From positions 2,232,001 through 2,296,000 of the forward strand of contig CP085827.1 of the NCBI GenBank assembly GCA_020809705.1: 64,000 bases of DNA. Direction: 5' to 3'. The notes under the pieces were generated by a model that made no database searches, was not told where the DNA came from, and saw only the letters and a list, made by a program, of their open reading frames with translations. The first letter of the stretch is position 1; the number at the start of each line of letters is the position of its first letter. Positions 22,470-33,937 of the stretch are shown one piece after another. This stretch comes from Calonectria ilicicola (lineage: Eukaryota > Ascomycota > Sordariomycetes > Hypocreales > Nectriaceae). The position numbers were made by a program, and so were the translations under genes.

Positions 22470-23131
22470 GGTGGATGAGGGGTTAAAAACAACGGTGCTA
22501 AATGAGCATGTCAGTAACGACACAGCGATAGTCGAAATTGGTCATTTTACCTAAATAGCTGTAGGTTTGAGAAATAATATGGAAGGTAACTTCAGAATAA
22601 GAAAGAGTCTTGGCCCGGGCGGTATTGATATATCGACAAAATTCTTCGCCGACATGACTCAGAAGCCGCATCACAATGCGGGGCATTCGTTTGTACGAGG
22701 TCTGCCCATTGGCTCAGTGGATAATGGGGGAGTATGCAAACATAGTGTCCAAGAATTCGACTTGAAGCCACATCATTTACTATTTAGTACCCTTTTCTGA
22801 TGTAATTTTATGATACAGATCTCTATTAAGGTAGCGTTTTACGAAAATCGCGAGCGCCATAGAATGCCCCAAGTGCTTCGACAAGCAGATTGGAGCATGT
22901 TGAATTTACATGGTACCTTGGAATATCGCATTCTTTCCACTGCTACATAGTGAACCCTACACCTTAAATTGCACTTAAATGAAGCACGCATGGGGAAAAT
23001 TGTGGGAATTCTCAACATTTTATTCAGATTGCTAAACTTTGTACTTGATCTAGAAGGTAAGATATACTTTAGAAATGGCTCAAAAAACATGTGGCGTCAG
23101 CCAATCATGTACCGTCATGTAGTTGGGCATT
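22470..23131. other. intergenic, no gene seen
   Basis: This is the spacer between the YjjX and cellobiose dehydrogenase genes, A+T-leaning and without recognisable genes. Confidence 0.5.
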
Positions 23132-25549
23132 TTAGGATGAGTAAGATCGCCTTCTAAATGGCATGGGAAGTCTAGCCTTGCGCTTGGCCAGCTGGGTGCT
23201 GCACCGCGAAGTAAGTGGTGCGGTCGAGTTGCTGGAGCCACTAGAACCGCTGGAACTGCTGGAGCCACCCTTGGATGCAACAATCTTCTCAGCAGCATGT
23301 TCGGCAGTAATCATAATGATAGACTGAGTGTTACCGGTAGGCAAGTCAGGGTGGATGGATGCATCGACAACGAACAAGTTGTCGGTGCCATAGACCTTGG
23401 TGTTAAGATCCACGACACTGGTGCCGTTGCCTGTTCGGCCATCGTCAATGCCCATCTTGGCGCTTCCAACCCAGTGGTCTCCACTAATCATCTTGGTGGA
23501 GAGGATGTCGGCAGGAGTAGCACCAGGTGTCACATATGAAAGAGTCGAGTTGCTGGTGCTGGTGAGGTCCAACCACCATTGCACAAAATCGGACATTGCC
23601 TTGCGGTCGGCCTCGTCAATCAACCAAGGCTTTGTGTTGAGGACAGTGTTGCCTGATGTTGTGATTCCCAGCTCGCCAACGGTGGTAGTACCATGGGTCA
23701 AAAAGGTACGGACGGTGATGACACCGGACGCCATAGCGCTTGCAGTGCCCTGGAGATAGCGGGTGCGGCCATCAGAACCCTCAGACGAGGTCCAGAGGTG
23801 CATTCGCTGGGCAGCTTGAGTAATGGGACCAGAGCCTTGGTAGTACAGATCCACGTCGGAATCAACGGGGCTGGAGGCGATGGCATTGAAACCGTACGCG
23901 CTGAAGTTAGTCGCGGCATTGAACTGAAGCATAACTTGAGCGTGGTCTTGCAGGTGGTGGCCAACAGGCAAGTCAATCCAATCTGCCTCAGAGGGGAGAG
24001 TCACACCAGTTACAGATGCGCCGCCCTGGACAATCTTCAGAGCATCCGATCGGCCAATGCCAGAGTTCCAGAGCAGACGTGGGGTAGACATGGCACCAGC
24101 AGCAAGGACGACCTTGCCTCCCTGCTTAACGTTGATGATCTGTCGGCTTCCATCATCGGCTTGAGTCAAAACACCAGTGATAGTGCTGCCGTTGCGAATA
24201 GTTTGGACAACCTTGGTGCTGAGCTTCAGAGTGAAGTTGGGCAGCTCCTGGGCAAAAGGCATGTAGGTGCGGGCGGGACCGGCACGCTTGTTGTCCTTGA
24301 TAGACCAAGATGGTCGAGAGTAAACCATGTGCTTCTCGTTGGGCTTCTCAATGGAGTCAACCTCAGTCCATCCCTTTGAGTCGAGGTACTTGGACAGGAC
24401 CTTGAAGGCATGGTCGTCATAGTGCTGACCATCATCAGAAGGATCAGTTGTTCCAGGGTTTCGCTCATATAAACGAGCAGCGGCCTCGGAAACATCGTCC
24501 CACTTCCATCCCGTTGGCCAGCGGTCCCAATCATGCGCAGGTGGGTGAATAAAGTTAAGTCCGTTGATAGAGCTGGATCCTCCCAACAGACAACCAGCTG
24601 TAGAGGCAGTGTCGCTGCAGAACTTAGTACCGGAGAGACTGGTCATGCTGCTTCCAAGAGCGGGGATATCGTAGGGGGTCAGAGAGCTGTTCCAGGAAAG
24701 GGCCTGGGTGGAACCCAAAGCGACCGTGTTGGCTGGGCCTCGCTCGATCAGGAGAACGCTCACGCCCTTCTCAGCAATACGCTCAGCCGCGATAATTCCA
24801 GCAGGACCGCCACCCACAACTATGACATCGTAGGTCATGTTCGAAGTGGTAGGGGCTGTGAAGGTGCCATTTCCGGGCACAGTTGTGTTGCCTCCAGATC
24901 CGGTTCCAGGTGTAGTTGTAGGTGCAGAAGCCCAAGAAGCCCACTGAGTGTACTTGGAGGATTTTGCTGAGGCGATGTCGACTCCAAATTGACCAAAACC
25001 AGCAGCGTGGTATGTCAGGGCGCTGGTAGCGTCCGATGGGGAGTCAGGGCTGGTGTCAGAGATGGCCCATCCCAACACGGGCGACTCGGCAGTGAGACTT
25101 GTCTTGTTGGCCAGAACACAACCCTCGCAAAGGAAGGTGTAGGAAAGGTGGGTGCTGTTGACAAAAGTACCATTGGCGATTGGCAAGGCACTTACTTCAG
25201 TGTCCGAGTACACGTCGGGGTTGGCGTATGATCCGGCAAGTCGGAATGAAGTCTTGATGTCTTCACCGTCTGCCCAAGCAACAAAGAGCAACCCGTTCAA
25301 CATGCCACCCTTGAGTGAAACGGCACCCCATCCCTTGTTGTCAGTGAGTGGGATCACCATCTGACCAATGAAGTCGGATCCCATGGTCTCTGGGGCGACA
25401 ATACCAAAACTATACTTGTAGCTAGAAGCCAGGTAGCGTTGGAAGTCGATACCAGTCTTTGGGTCGCTGTAAGCTGAAGTTCGTGTTTGAGCTACCGCCG
25501 TTCCAGCGAGCCCAAGCAGGGCTGCTGCGCTTGACAAAGTGAATCGCAT
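23132..25549 (-). CDS. cellobiose dehydrogenase (flavocytochrome)
   Basis: This is an 805-aa, intronless, secreted enzyme with signal peptide MRFTLSSAAALLGLAGTAVA. Residues ~25-205 are the CDH cytochrome domain. Candidate heme-b ligands are Met83 (LKGGMLNGLLFVAW) and His181 (TYHAAGFGQFGVD). A Thr/Gly/Pro linker follows. From ~239 the GMC flavodehydrogenase begins (YDVIVVGGGPAGIIAAERI), with CLLGGSSSINGLNF, VVLAAGAMSTPRLL, the catalytic His region SGDHWVGSAKMG, and DASIHPDLPTGNTQS. CDH oxidises cellobiose or lactose at FAD and passes electrons through heme to lytic polysaccharide monooxygenases. After the flavodomain there is a Ser/Gly linker and a short basic tail but no CBM1, so it is a CBM-less form or one that has lost its CBM. 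Confidence 0.93.
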   Translation of the reverse strand: MRFTLSSAAALLGLAGTAVAQTRTSAYSDPKTGIDFQRYLASSYKYSFGIVAPETMGSDFIGQMVIPLTDNKGWGAVSLKGGMLNGLLFVAWADGEDIKTSFRLAGSYANPDVYSDTEVSALPIANGTFVNSTHLSYTFLCEGCVLANKTSLTAESPVLGWAISDTSPDSPSDATSALTYHAAGFGQFGVDIASAKSSKYTQWASWASAPTTTPGTGSGGNTTVPGNGTFTAPTTSNMTYDVIVVGGGPAGIIAAERIAEKGVSVLLIERGPANTVALGSTQALSWNSSLTPYDIPALGSSMTSLSGTKFCSDTASTAGCLLGGSSSINGLNFIHPPAHDWDRWPTGWKWDDVSEAAARLYERNPGTTDPSDDGQHYDDHAFKVLSKYLDSKGWTEVDSIEKPNEKHMVYSRPSWSIKDNKRAGPARTYMPFAQELPNFTLKLSTKVVQTIRNGSTITGVLTQADDGSRQIINVKQGGKVVLAAGAMSTPRLLWNSGIGRSDALKIVQGGASVTGVTLPSEADWIDLPVGHHLQDHAQVMLQFNAATNFSAYGFNAIASSPVDSDVDLYYQGSGPITQAAQRMHLWTSSEGSDGRTRYLQGTASAMASGVITVRTFLTHGTTTVGELGITTSGNTVLNTKPWLIDEADRKAMSDFVQWWLDLTSTSNSTLSYVTPGATPADILSTKMISGDHWVGSAKMGIDDGRTGNGTSVVDLNTKVYGTDNLFVVDASIHPDLPTGNTQSIIMITAEHAAEKIVASKGGSSSSSGSSGSSNSTAPLTSRCSTQLAKRKARLPMPFRRRSYSS

Positions 25550-28430
25550 GGTGATGGTCTGCTTCGATTCTGGATTTTTTTATATTCTTTGAGTTAATGA
25601 ACGGAGAATGACTGAATGTCTAAAATGAATGAAACAAAAGTGAATGAACGTCAACCACCAGGGTCAACAAGCCAAGAAAGGAATGAAAAGACCGAACTTG
25701 CGGTAGAATCGAAACCAAGACAGCGAAGATGCGGCTCAAAGCTGAAGAGAAGAAGAGTAGCCAACATGATCGGTTCTTGGATGCAGATGTTATATCTCTC
25801 CTCTCTCCTCCGCTCCTTGTTGGGTTGACGGCGGCAGCATTCCTTGGCGCCCGTCCAGCGAATCGGAGATGACGGCGCTGCGGTTCCTTAATATCAAAGG
25901 AGTGCGGAAACGACGAACAGGGGATCGTTGCGGCAGGCCGGGGTTCGCAGTTTCTCCGTGGTTGATGGTCTGTGACGGACCCGCTCACAAGGATGCCAAT
26001 CCAACCTTAACCGCTAGGTTGTTTTGGATGACCCAGTTTCGCGACTCTAAACCAAGCGCGCCAACAGCTCAAGCCAAGTGCTGTTTCAAATCGTATTTAC
26101 GCGATTGGCGGACTCACAACTGCAGAATATCCCCGTCTTCACCCGCCTTCTCTTCCAAGACATGGGATGGTCCGATTGTTTTACTTATAGGGAAGCCAAG
26201 ACGATTCGTTATCCGAAGGGTCCACTGCCACCCACACTCTGCTGAGACTGAGACGTGGAATTCGCGGGGATCTGTTGACTTGCTCAATTGATTCGAGCAT
26301 CAAATTCCGTCGTGGATGATCTTGTTTTCTGGTTTCAAGGGGGCTGTCATGTCGGGATATTCCTACCAAAGGATGATGCTACCGACACGGACTAGAACCA
26401 CGGATTGATTATCATACTTGCTTATTCCTCCTTCCCTTATGCACAAGATTACTGCTGATCAAGATGACATCATTACAATTCTCAAACACAACATTGATGT
26501 TCCCTCCAAAATTCCCCTCTTTTCTGGCCACTTTGCCCATCGCCAACTACACGACAGTCATGATTTGATATTTCAGTTTTTCTTGGTATATTAAAACAGC
26601 CGGAGATTAGAAAATCTTTCACCCTTGATAAACACAATCTGGGTGACATCCGAAGCATTCAGTCCACATTTCCTGGGCTGATAGTGTTGAGCAATTAATC
26701 GCTCCCCTACCTATAATGGGAGGGGATTAATTCTTGTAGATAAATAATCTCGATTAACCGAAAATTCATTTACTCCCAATTGGTAATTGTAAAGCTATCC
26801 TAGATTTATCGAATTGTTTGGTACGTATGCGCGTCAAACCGCGTTAGACTTATTTCACCCGAAGCAAAGCCAACTCAACCCCTCCGTTTCCTTGCACCGC
26901 TCTTTATTCTGTTGTCGCAGCAGCACGAGCGTTCTCCTGGGCTATGTTGGTACATCTGGTTTGACTGAATCAAGGCCTAGGCTCTTTGGGCAGCAAAAAT
27001 AACAGCTCAGCCATCAGTTAATGTTATTTGAGGTCAGGTTGAGAAGCCCTGTGAACCTGGTAATGGGATCCCCAAAATTTCGTCCCGAATGTGCGTCTTC
27101 TCTTTCTAGCTGCCAGCAAATAAGTCAGGCTTTTGTCAAGCCAGACATGTGCGATATCGCCACTAAATACTATCGCTTCCACTCCGATTATTGTGTGTCC
27201 CAGAACTACCCAAATGGGAAACAGAAGAAATGCCCATAGGTGGTTTTTTTTCCCCGTTAGTCAAGTTGCAGCTTAGCAAATCGCGACCAAGGGCCCAGCT
27301 GTTAGGGCCGAAGGGAACACGTCAGGAAGCTTATGGCGCCGGATGGGTAAGTAGAGAGATGAAAAGCTAGCATTCTATGTGAATTTCTTTTCTATGATCA
27401 GACAATCAATTTTTTTAACTGGTTTAGAAAGAAGAATGCTGCTGGTTAACGAGGTAAAATGCGAGGGTTTGAAAACATCATGAGCTGCAATTTTATCGAC
27501 GACCTTCATGCAACCGACTGGAAAGCTTCTTACGTAAGAAACCAAAAGAAATCAAGTATCCGCACCAACTACATATATACCTCAAGAGGGTCGGCAGCAA
27601 GCGAAATTCACTCAGTCAATTTTCATGATTTAAGCGCTTTCAAATGCAGTGGGCAAATTTAATGTGGATACCAGGAACTTAGCCAAGCTTTTCAGTCCAC
27701 TCTCAAGAGATATCACATTGAGCACTGACACACTTACTTTCCCACCCCAGTAGAGATTTATGTAAGTGATGCTGGTGACTACCACTAGCTGTAGTTTCTC
27801 TACGCATAAACGCAAATAATATTCGCCTCTCTCAAGTAAATATACCGTACTTTTTTCGTGGTACTCCCTATCGATAAGCCAGCACATCTTCCCAAATGTC
27901 TTCACTAGTGTTGAGCTGACAAGTGTAAACAGATATACCGACGGACCGTGAGGTATAAAACACTGTGATAACAAATGCTTCTTGTTTAGTACTAAAAGAA
28001 AATTGAGCCCGCGCTTCTATTCTCAACACGGTTAAATCTGCTATAGAGTCGGGTTGTGTCAGGAACCACCTCCAAAAGAGCAGCATTGCCACATTTGCTT
28101 AATTGGGATATTGTTGAAATTCCATCGCAGCAGTTTCTTTACCCCAAGTGATGACTACTAAAATAGGATCATGTAAAATAAAGCAGTAAAATTCTCTCTT
28201 CTCATTAAATTGGCTCCATTCAGGAGTTTACATTTCGTGGCTGATTTAGTTCGAGACTGACCATTTTTGTTGGCTGTTATAATTATTCATACTGTGCAAG
28301 CCTCGAAACATATGCCTAGGCTCGCCGGACCCCCGCTTTGCATATTGGGTTCGCAACGCGCGCTTAATGAGAGTAAAACCCTCACCTAACATCGTCAAGA
28401 AAATAGCGCCGTCTGCAAAACTCTGTCGTC
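25550..28430. other. 2.9-kb gene-poor intergenic region
   Basis: The first ~300 bp is the CDH promoter. The remainder is A+T-leaning with scattered short open frames, none with a domain. A small imperfect hairpin (AATTAATCGCTCCCC ... GGGAGGGGATTAATT, 26691-26733) is the only structured element noted. It may be an accessory or eroded region. Confidence 0.5.
26691..26733. repeat. short imperfect inverted repeat
   Basis: The arms AATTAATCGCTCCCC and GGGAGGGGATTAATT are nearly complementary around a ~13-nt loop. It is isolated in the gene-poor region. Function is unknown. Confidence 0.55.
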
Positions 28431-29939
28431 ATGGGTGTTCTTACCGGAAATGGATACCGCGAAGTCACCAGCGAGAGCGCCAAAGCGGGCGACTTCTCGG
28501 ACCTGCCCATTATTGACCTCGAGAAATCCTATAGCGATAACCCAGAGGACAGGCTAAGTGTCGCCCAGAGCTTGCGCGATGCGTGCACCCGCGTAGGATT
28601 CTTTTATATCAAGAACACCACAATGCCAGAGGATGTCAAGACTGCTGCTTTCAAAGCGGTAGGTTATCCACTTGCATCAACCGGCGCTTAGTTTTCACGC
28701 CGTTGATGTTGACAAAGGACGTTTTATGATGCTTACTCTCAAATTTTGCCATCATGCAGGCCGAGGCATTTTTCAACCTCCCGCTTGAAGTAAAACTGCG
28801 AAGTCATGTCAATAAAAACCCCGCTTTCTTTGGTTTTACAGGCATGTTCGACGAGAACACGGACGTCACCAAGAAAGGTAAATATTTTTGAGGAATCGTA
28901 ACTCACTCATCTTGCGCTCCAAAGCAAACCCAAGTTTGCTCCATTTTTTTCCAGGGCACTCATATAGTCATCTTAGGCGATCTTCACGAGTGCTTTGATA
29001 TCAACTATCAGGCCGCAAACGATTATCTACACCATGATTCAGAGAAAATTGAAAACATGTTGAAGACTGGGGAAATTTGGCCCAGCTCCTGGCCTGAGGG
29101 CATCTCTGAAGAAACCTTTCGCAAGCCAATGGAAGATTACCAACGTGAGATATTACGCATTGGACGACACTTGTTGCGCCTTTTTTCCCTAGCTCTGGAA
29201 ATGCCAGAGGACTTTTTCGACGACAAATTTGCCGTTCCCAGTTTAATCCAACGAATTCTTTTCTACCCGCCTCAAGAAGAAGTTTCGCAGGATGATCACC
29301 TAGGCATAGGCGCCCACACAGACTACAACAGTGAGTATTAACGAATTAACAAACGTTTCGTCTACATTTACTTAAGTGCAACGCCACTAATTAAAATTTC
29401 CATCACATCTAAGCCCTTACTATTCTCGCACAAGACCATCACAACGCACTTCAAGTCCTAAATCGCGAAGGCCAGTGGATAGAGGCGCCGCCAATTCCAG
29501 GTACCTTTGTCGTCAACATTGCCGATTTGCTATCCCGCTGGACAAATGACACATTCGTGTCAACCGTTCATCGAGTTATCAACAAGAACCAAACGATACG
29601 ATATTCAATGCCCAGTTTCTTTGGCGTGAACTCTCGTACCCTTGTCCAGGTTTGTTTCTGCTCTCCCTCTTGGCTTTATTCCAGCGCAGAGCATGCTTTT
29701 CTTTTGCTAACCATACTCACCAATCTCTCTAGGCACTTCCAACCTGTATATCCGAGAGCAATCCAGCAAAGTATCCACCAGTGGTCGCTGGAGAGGTATG
29801 TAGTGCACCTGCCCTCTGAAGACAACTACCTAACGCAAACAAGTATGTTCTTCAACGTCTCCGAGATACATATCCGCAAGGTGCAAACTCTTGGACCGAA
29901 AACGGTGGAGTTGAAACACAGACAACCATCCAAGTGTAA
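28431..29939 (+). CDS. 2-oxoglutarate/Fe(II)-dependent dioxygenase (isopenicillin-N-synthase-like)
   Basis: Six exons: 28431-28658, 28760-28877, 28977-29330, 29414-29649, 29733-29795 and 29844-29939; the product is 364 aa. The N-terminal DIOX_N region has DLPIIDLEK, ACTRVGFFYIKN and FFNLPLEVKLR. The jelly-roll core has the iron ligands HTDYN (His-x-Asp, split by intron 3 just after Asn) and the distal His in STVHRVINKNQ, followed by the co-substrate Arg-x-Ser (RYSMPSFF). These enzymes hydroxylate, desaturate or cyclise small molecules. The nearby Zn2Cys6 regulator and two P450s suggest a small oxidative pathway (inference). It ends at TAA 29937; an open coding-like stretch continues at 29953-30159. 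Confidence 0.88.
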
Positions 29940-29952
29940 ATTTTCTCCGTAG

Positions 29953-30159
29953 GCACAAGTTCAGGCACAAAGATGCATTTGGTCGCTGCCTAACAATCCA
30001 AGATATGCAAATGGAATCCACGCGTTTGCATCCCGCAACATCAGTGATTTGATTGAAGCAATAAATACGATCACCAATCTCCTCCCGCCCAATTTTTACG
30101 ACACATTTCTACCCCAAAACAAGCCGCTGGTGTTTGACGCGCGATTTTCTTCTGATTAA
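29953..30159 (+). pseudogene. orphan coding-like exon remnant
   Basis: Immediately after an AG at 29951-29952, a 68-codon frame runs to a stop at 30157. It has protein-like composition (PRYANGIHAFASRNISDLIE, then LLPPNFYDTFLPQNKP) but no start codon. It is separated from the dioxygenase stop by 13 nt and I do not recognise the family. It could be an alternative last exon, or the 3' end of a gene whose front was lost. Confidence 0.35.
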
Positions 30160-30376
30160 CCTAAAGGCATGGCTTGCAACCTGAGATAAAAATAAATAAA
30201 CTTCTCCTGGCGCCTTTTTATTAGCCGTTTAGAATGATTGAGATTACCTAATCAAGTCAAGACGCCTTTTCATCAGTGGCGCGGCATCATGAACTTTTGC
30301 CGAGATGTGGGGAAACCCAAGGTTTAAGAAGACGACATCGGACATCAGGTTGTTTCTTCTTCGGCCAAACATCAGG

Positions 30377-32600
30377 ATGCCGCGGTCTCAGAAAATTGAA
30401 TGCTCGCAGCAGGAGGGCCTGCCCCAGTCTTTCTACAGGAAGAAATCAATTGCGTAAGTCCGAGACGTCTGGGTAACGTGCAAATCGTTGACCCAGTCAT
30501 CACTAGGTGCCGTACATGTCACGCTCGTAAAATCCGTTGCTCTGGGGGCAAGCCATGCGACAACTGCACGCGAGCTTCAGAATGTGTTTACCCAACTCGA
30601 GACCGACAGATCAAAATTCATCAAAGGTTTGTCATAGGCTAAATAGTTCGGGTATGCAATTGAACTAACATGGGAGGAATCAGCTTTCTGGATCGGATTC
30701 TTCAAGAGAACGAAGACTTGCGTTCACGCATGCGTGAGGACCAAGCAGATTCAGATTCGTCGCTTCCGCCTCCAAGGGTTCTAGAAACCGCGACCCCCAG
30801 CGACAATGAAGGAAGCGAAACTCCACATAACCCAATCCTAGAGGAGAGGCCCTGGTTTGCTCACCTAAAGACTTCAGATACGCCAATTTGGATTGGGGAG
30901 ATATCTGATGCTGCGTTTGCTACCCGATTTCGTCAATTTGCATCATCACCTCAAACATCCCATCATCTTCCAAGGAAACATTATGCCACAGACGAAATGA
31001 TATGGAGTCTGTCCTCGATGACGCCAGCGTGGCCATCGCCAACGCGTTGCAAGTTCTTGGCAGAGGCAGCCCTAAGATCCCTTTGTCGATGCTATCACAT
31101 CGTGCGGCGAAGCGAAATCCTAAGCGCATTGGAGACGTTGACCTGGGACGGTGGCTTCAATCCACCGCGAGACCTGATGTTCACCTGTAAGATGTGGGCG
31201 CTTTTCGCAATTGGAGAGTTGTACTCCAACAGATCTGCCACTTCAAGCTTCACCTTTCCAGGACTAGCCTATTTCTCTCATGCAAGTGGCATGGTCCGTA
31301 TCGTTAGCGAGCGGCCGCATTTAGATGTTGTGGAATCCATGCTTCTTCTAGTAAGTCGTCTCTTCATAGACAAGCTGCGGCGCCCTCTTGGTTAACATTT
31401 ATGCTGTCTTTGTACTCGCTAGAGTTAAACCGGCGACACTCAGCTTGCACTCTAGTCGGCTCAGCCATGCGACTAGCTACAGTTATGGGTCTGCATCTTA
31501 ACATTGACCAAACACATATTCCTGACCCAGAAGTCCGTGAACACAGGAATCGTGTGTGGTGGACTACATACATTTTTGATAGAATGTGGTCGTCCAAAAT
31601 TGGACTGCCCATTTTAGGATCAGACGAGGACATCTCGGTTGATTTACCGGCAGAAGCCATGGGTCCAAATGCCGACGACTTTGTAGACCATGAATACGTG
31701 AGAGCCAGCATAAGACTGGCAAAAATCGCGGGCACCATAGTCAGGACAATCTACAACAGAGAAAATAAACAAGGGACATTTTCTCAACGTGTGCAAGAGG
31801 TGCTTGAGGCACTACGGGTTTGGTCAGAGGAATTACCAAGGCACCTACAATTGAATCAACCCACCAAGCCAATGGGCCGAGTAGTTTCTCTAAATCTATC
31901 ATTTAACCAGGTATGGCTTTTTTTTTTTTTTTTGAAAAAAAAAAATATCAAGTTTCGGTCCTAACTGTTACAGCTCTTGATTCTCACGACGCGTCCAATC
32001 GCGCTTCTTGTGCTTCGCGATCACCTGAAGGCATCCCGACATCCAAGAACAGAGTCTAAGATTCCTGATTCAGTCAAAGCTATTGCAGATGCATGCATTC
32101 GAACGGCTCGGCGCTCGTGTTTATTATTAACGGAATGTTGGATGACGGGCGCGTTTCATGTGTTTGATTACTTTTATACTCAATATCTATTCTCAGGGGC
32201 GACGATTATTGCAATCTCAAGCTTGCTTGAAACAAGCGACAACAACAACGATACCGAAGGATTCGAAAACGCTGTGCACTTTTTGGAACAACTCCAGCAG
32301 AGCGGAAATTTTGCCGCCAAGGAATTCTGCGCGCACGCTGACGGGATTAGGGGCGTACTCCAAGCCGTCAATTCGCCTGAGGATCCTGGAAGCGGATCGA
32401 CGTTAGTTGAGACACGCACGACAGAGGATTCTCACTTGTCCTTCATCGATCCACAATTAACCCCTGCAACCGACTTGGCACTGCTTGAGCCGTGTTTGCA
32501 GGATTTGCTTGCTGACGAGAATCTGAATTTGTTGTCATTTGATTCGTTGATGGAGGGAGAGGAGCCTCTTGGCTTGTCTTGGGTGTCGAGTGACTTTTGA
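30377..32600 (+). CDS. Zn2Cys6 transcription factor (Fungal_trans domain), intron 3 acceptor damaged
   Basis: Exons are 30377-30453, 30507-30626, 30684-31350, 31404-31910 and 31974-32600; the product is 665 aa if intron 3 is read as 31351-31403. The cluster cysteines are 27, 30, 37, 43, 46 and 52 (CRTCHARKIRC, CDNCTRASEC). SFLDRILQENEDLRSRM looks like the usual linker/coiled coil. The Fungal_trans core has LYSLELNRRHSACTLVGSAM, then GLHLN and REHRNRVWWTTYIFDRMW. Intron 3 has a good donor (GTAAGT) and a TTAAC branch but ends in TATG rather than AG. The nearest frame-preserving canonical acceptor (GAG, 31424) would delete LSLYSLE from the conserved core. Intron 4 contains a long T run followed by an A run. 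It is the candidate regulator of the neighbouring oxidative genes. Confidence 0.82.
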
Positions 32601-32893
32601 GGGTGGGCGGAGTTATGAGATTTAATACACGATGAAAACTCATGACATGGAAATTCTATCAATTTTATTCTTCAAATCACGATACTAAATATTAACAGAA
32701 AAAAAGAAAGAAACATATCATGCATGGCATGGTGTTCTGAGCACATCACAATAGCGAAAATCCCTTCATGATGTAGACGTTGTAGGGTAGGTAGATAAGC
32801 GAGGCGGCGCAGTAAGTGGGTCCTAATCAAAAGTCACCACCAAAAATTTTTCGCTCAAGGCTCAAAAAAATAACTGGATGGCAGCGTGAGACT
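32601..32893. other. 3' region of regulator gene
   Basis: This A+T-rich spacer between the regulator stop codon and the tRNA has nothing recognisable in it. Confidence 0.5.
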
Positions 32894-32990
32894 TGCTCCC
32901 GGCAGGGCTTGAACCTGCGACCTTCGCATCACCAATTATTCCGAAGAGGAATTATTAGTACGAAGCTCTAACCAACTGAGCTACGGAAGC
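32894..32990 (-). tRNA. tRNA-Ile (anticodon AAT, read as IAU) with 23-nt intron
   Basis: The mature sequence is 74 nt. The acceptor stem is GCTTCCG/CGGGAGC (one T-G pair) with discriminator A. The D arm is GCTC-AGTTGGTTA-GAGC. The anticodon stem is TCGTA/TGCGA with loop CTAATAA. The T arm is GCAGG-TTCAAGC-CCTGC. The 23-nt intron (32930-32952) lies one base 3' of the anticodon, the canonical nuclear position, and can itself form a hairpin (ATTCC-TCTT-CGGAAT). Internal promoters are visible: A box TAGCTCAGTTGG and B box GGTTCAAGCC. Reading this as tRNA-Ile rests on AAT in positions 34-36. Confidence 0.92.
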
Positions 32991-33937
32991 CGTCCAGTTG
33001 TGATTGGATGTTAGGCTAGAGAGAAAATTCTATTCAAATACCACGCAGCGAACTTTGAAACGGTTGGAGATTAGATTCGCCCGCATTGCTGCAGGGATCT
33101 TGCCCGACCTGCCACGATGCTAACGCCGTAGCGCAGATTGATTAAACTTAATAGCGTGTGGTCAGATTTTAGCTGCTTTAGTGGACAAATTGCTTTTTCT
33201 CAAGCGTGTTGAAATTATCGGAATGCAAATACGACGTGTATGGCAATGGCAATGGCACTGCGCTGGCTGGCTCCCTGGTAAAGTTCATGGAATGGCAAGC
33301 TAGAAAAACGGCTGGTGTTTTGGAACATGACGCAGACAGGGACCCTGAATTGAAATAGCGGGACCAGGAGGCTCTTCGCCGACGGGATTTTCGGCTTCCA
33401 TGCATGACGGTTGCATTGCCACACACACGCACACACACATCTTACGGGCGTTGAGATATGGACATGGCTTGTCACCATTAGCAATCTGCTTCTATTCTTC
33501 ATGTGAAGTCGCATAGTGGCGTGAGATAGCAATTGTTGGGACGGGAGGTCCCATTTTTGCCAGCGAGCCTCGGTTCTCGGCCGCATCTAGCACCAAATTA
33601 GGTTCCTTGGCCGAAGTTGCTAGCGAGCAATGCATCAGCATGTTTTGTCATGACGACGGTCGACAGGGTTCCTCTGTTGACCGCCAGCAACGACACGGAC
33701 GTCGCCGTGAAAAAAAAAAGTGGATGGAATCCCTTTGATCCCTTGACAGGATCGCGATAGTCGAGCTCTTTCTCCCCACAAAACGCCGTACCGAGGCTCT
33801 TTTTAACACGCCCGACGGACATTGACAACGCGACGCAATCCACACGCTTCATCGTCGTTGATATCGGCCGAGTATTTTAGATCTGCTTCCCGTTCAACGA
33901 TTAGCTAGCTCACGCTATCGATTGTGGCGCTTGGCAG
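32991..33937. other. intergenic upstream of CYP505
   Basis: This holds the tRNA 5' flank and the CYP505 promoter. A short CA-rich microsatellite lies near 33420-33440. No gene is recognised. Confidence 0.5.

Noticed and set aside
23297..24970. Plus-strand open frames opposite cellobiose dehydrogenase
   Set aside because: They are antisense shadows of a strongly supported 805-codon gene; their residue composition is unnatural.
33178..33852. Minus-strand frames upstream of CYP505
   Set aside because: They are overlapping short frames with no domain, in the promoter region of a well-supported gene.
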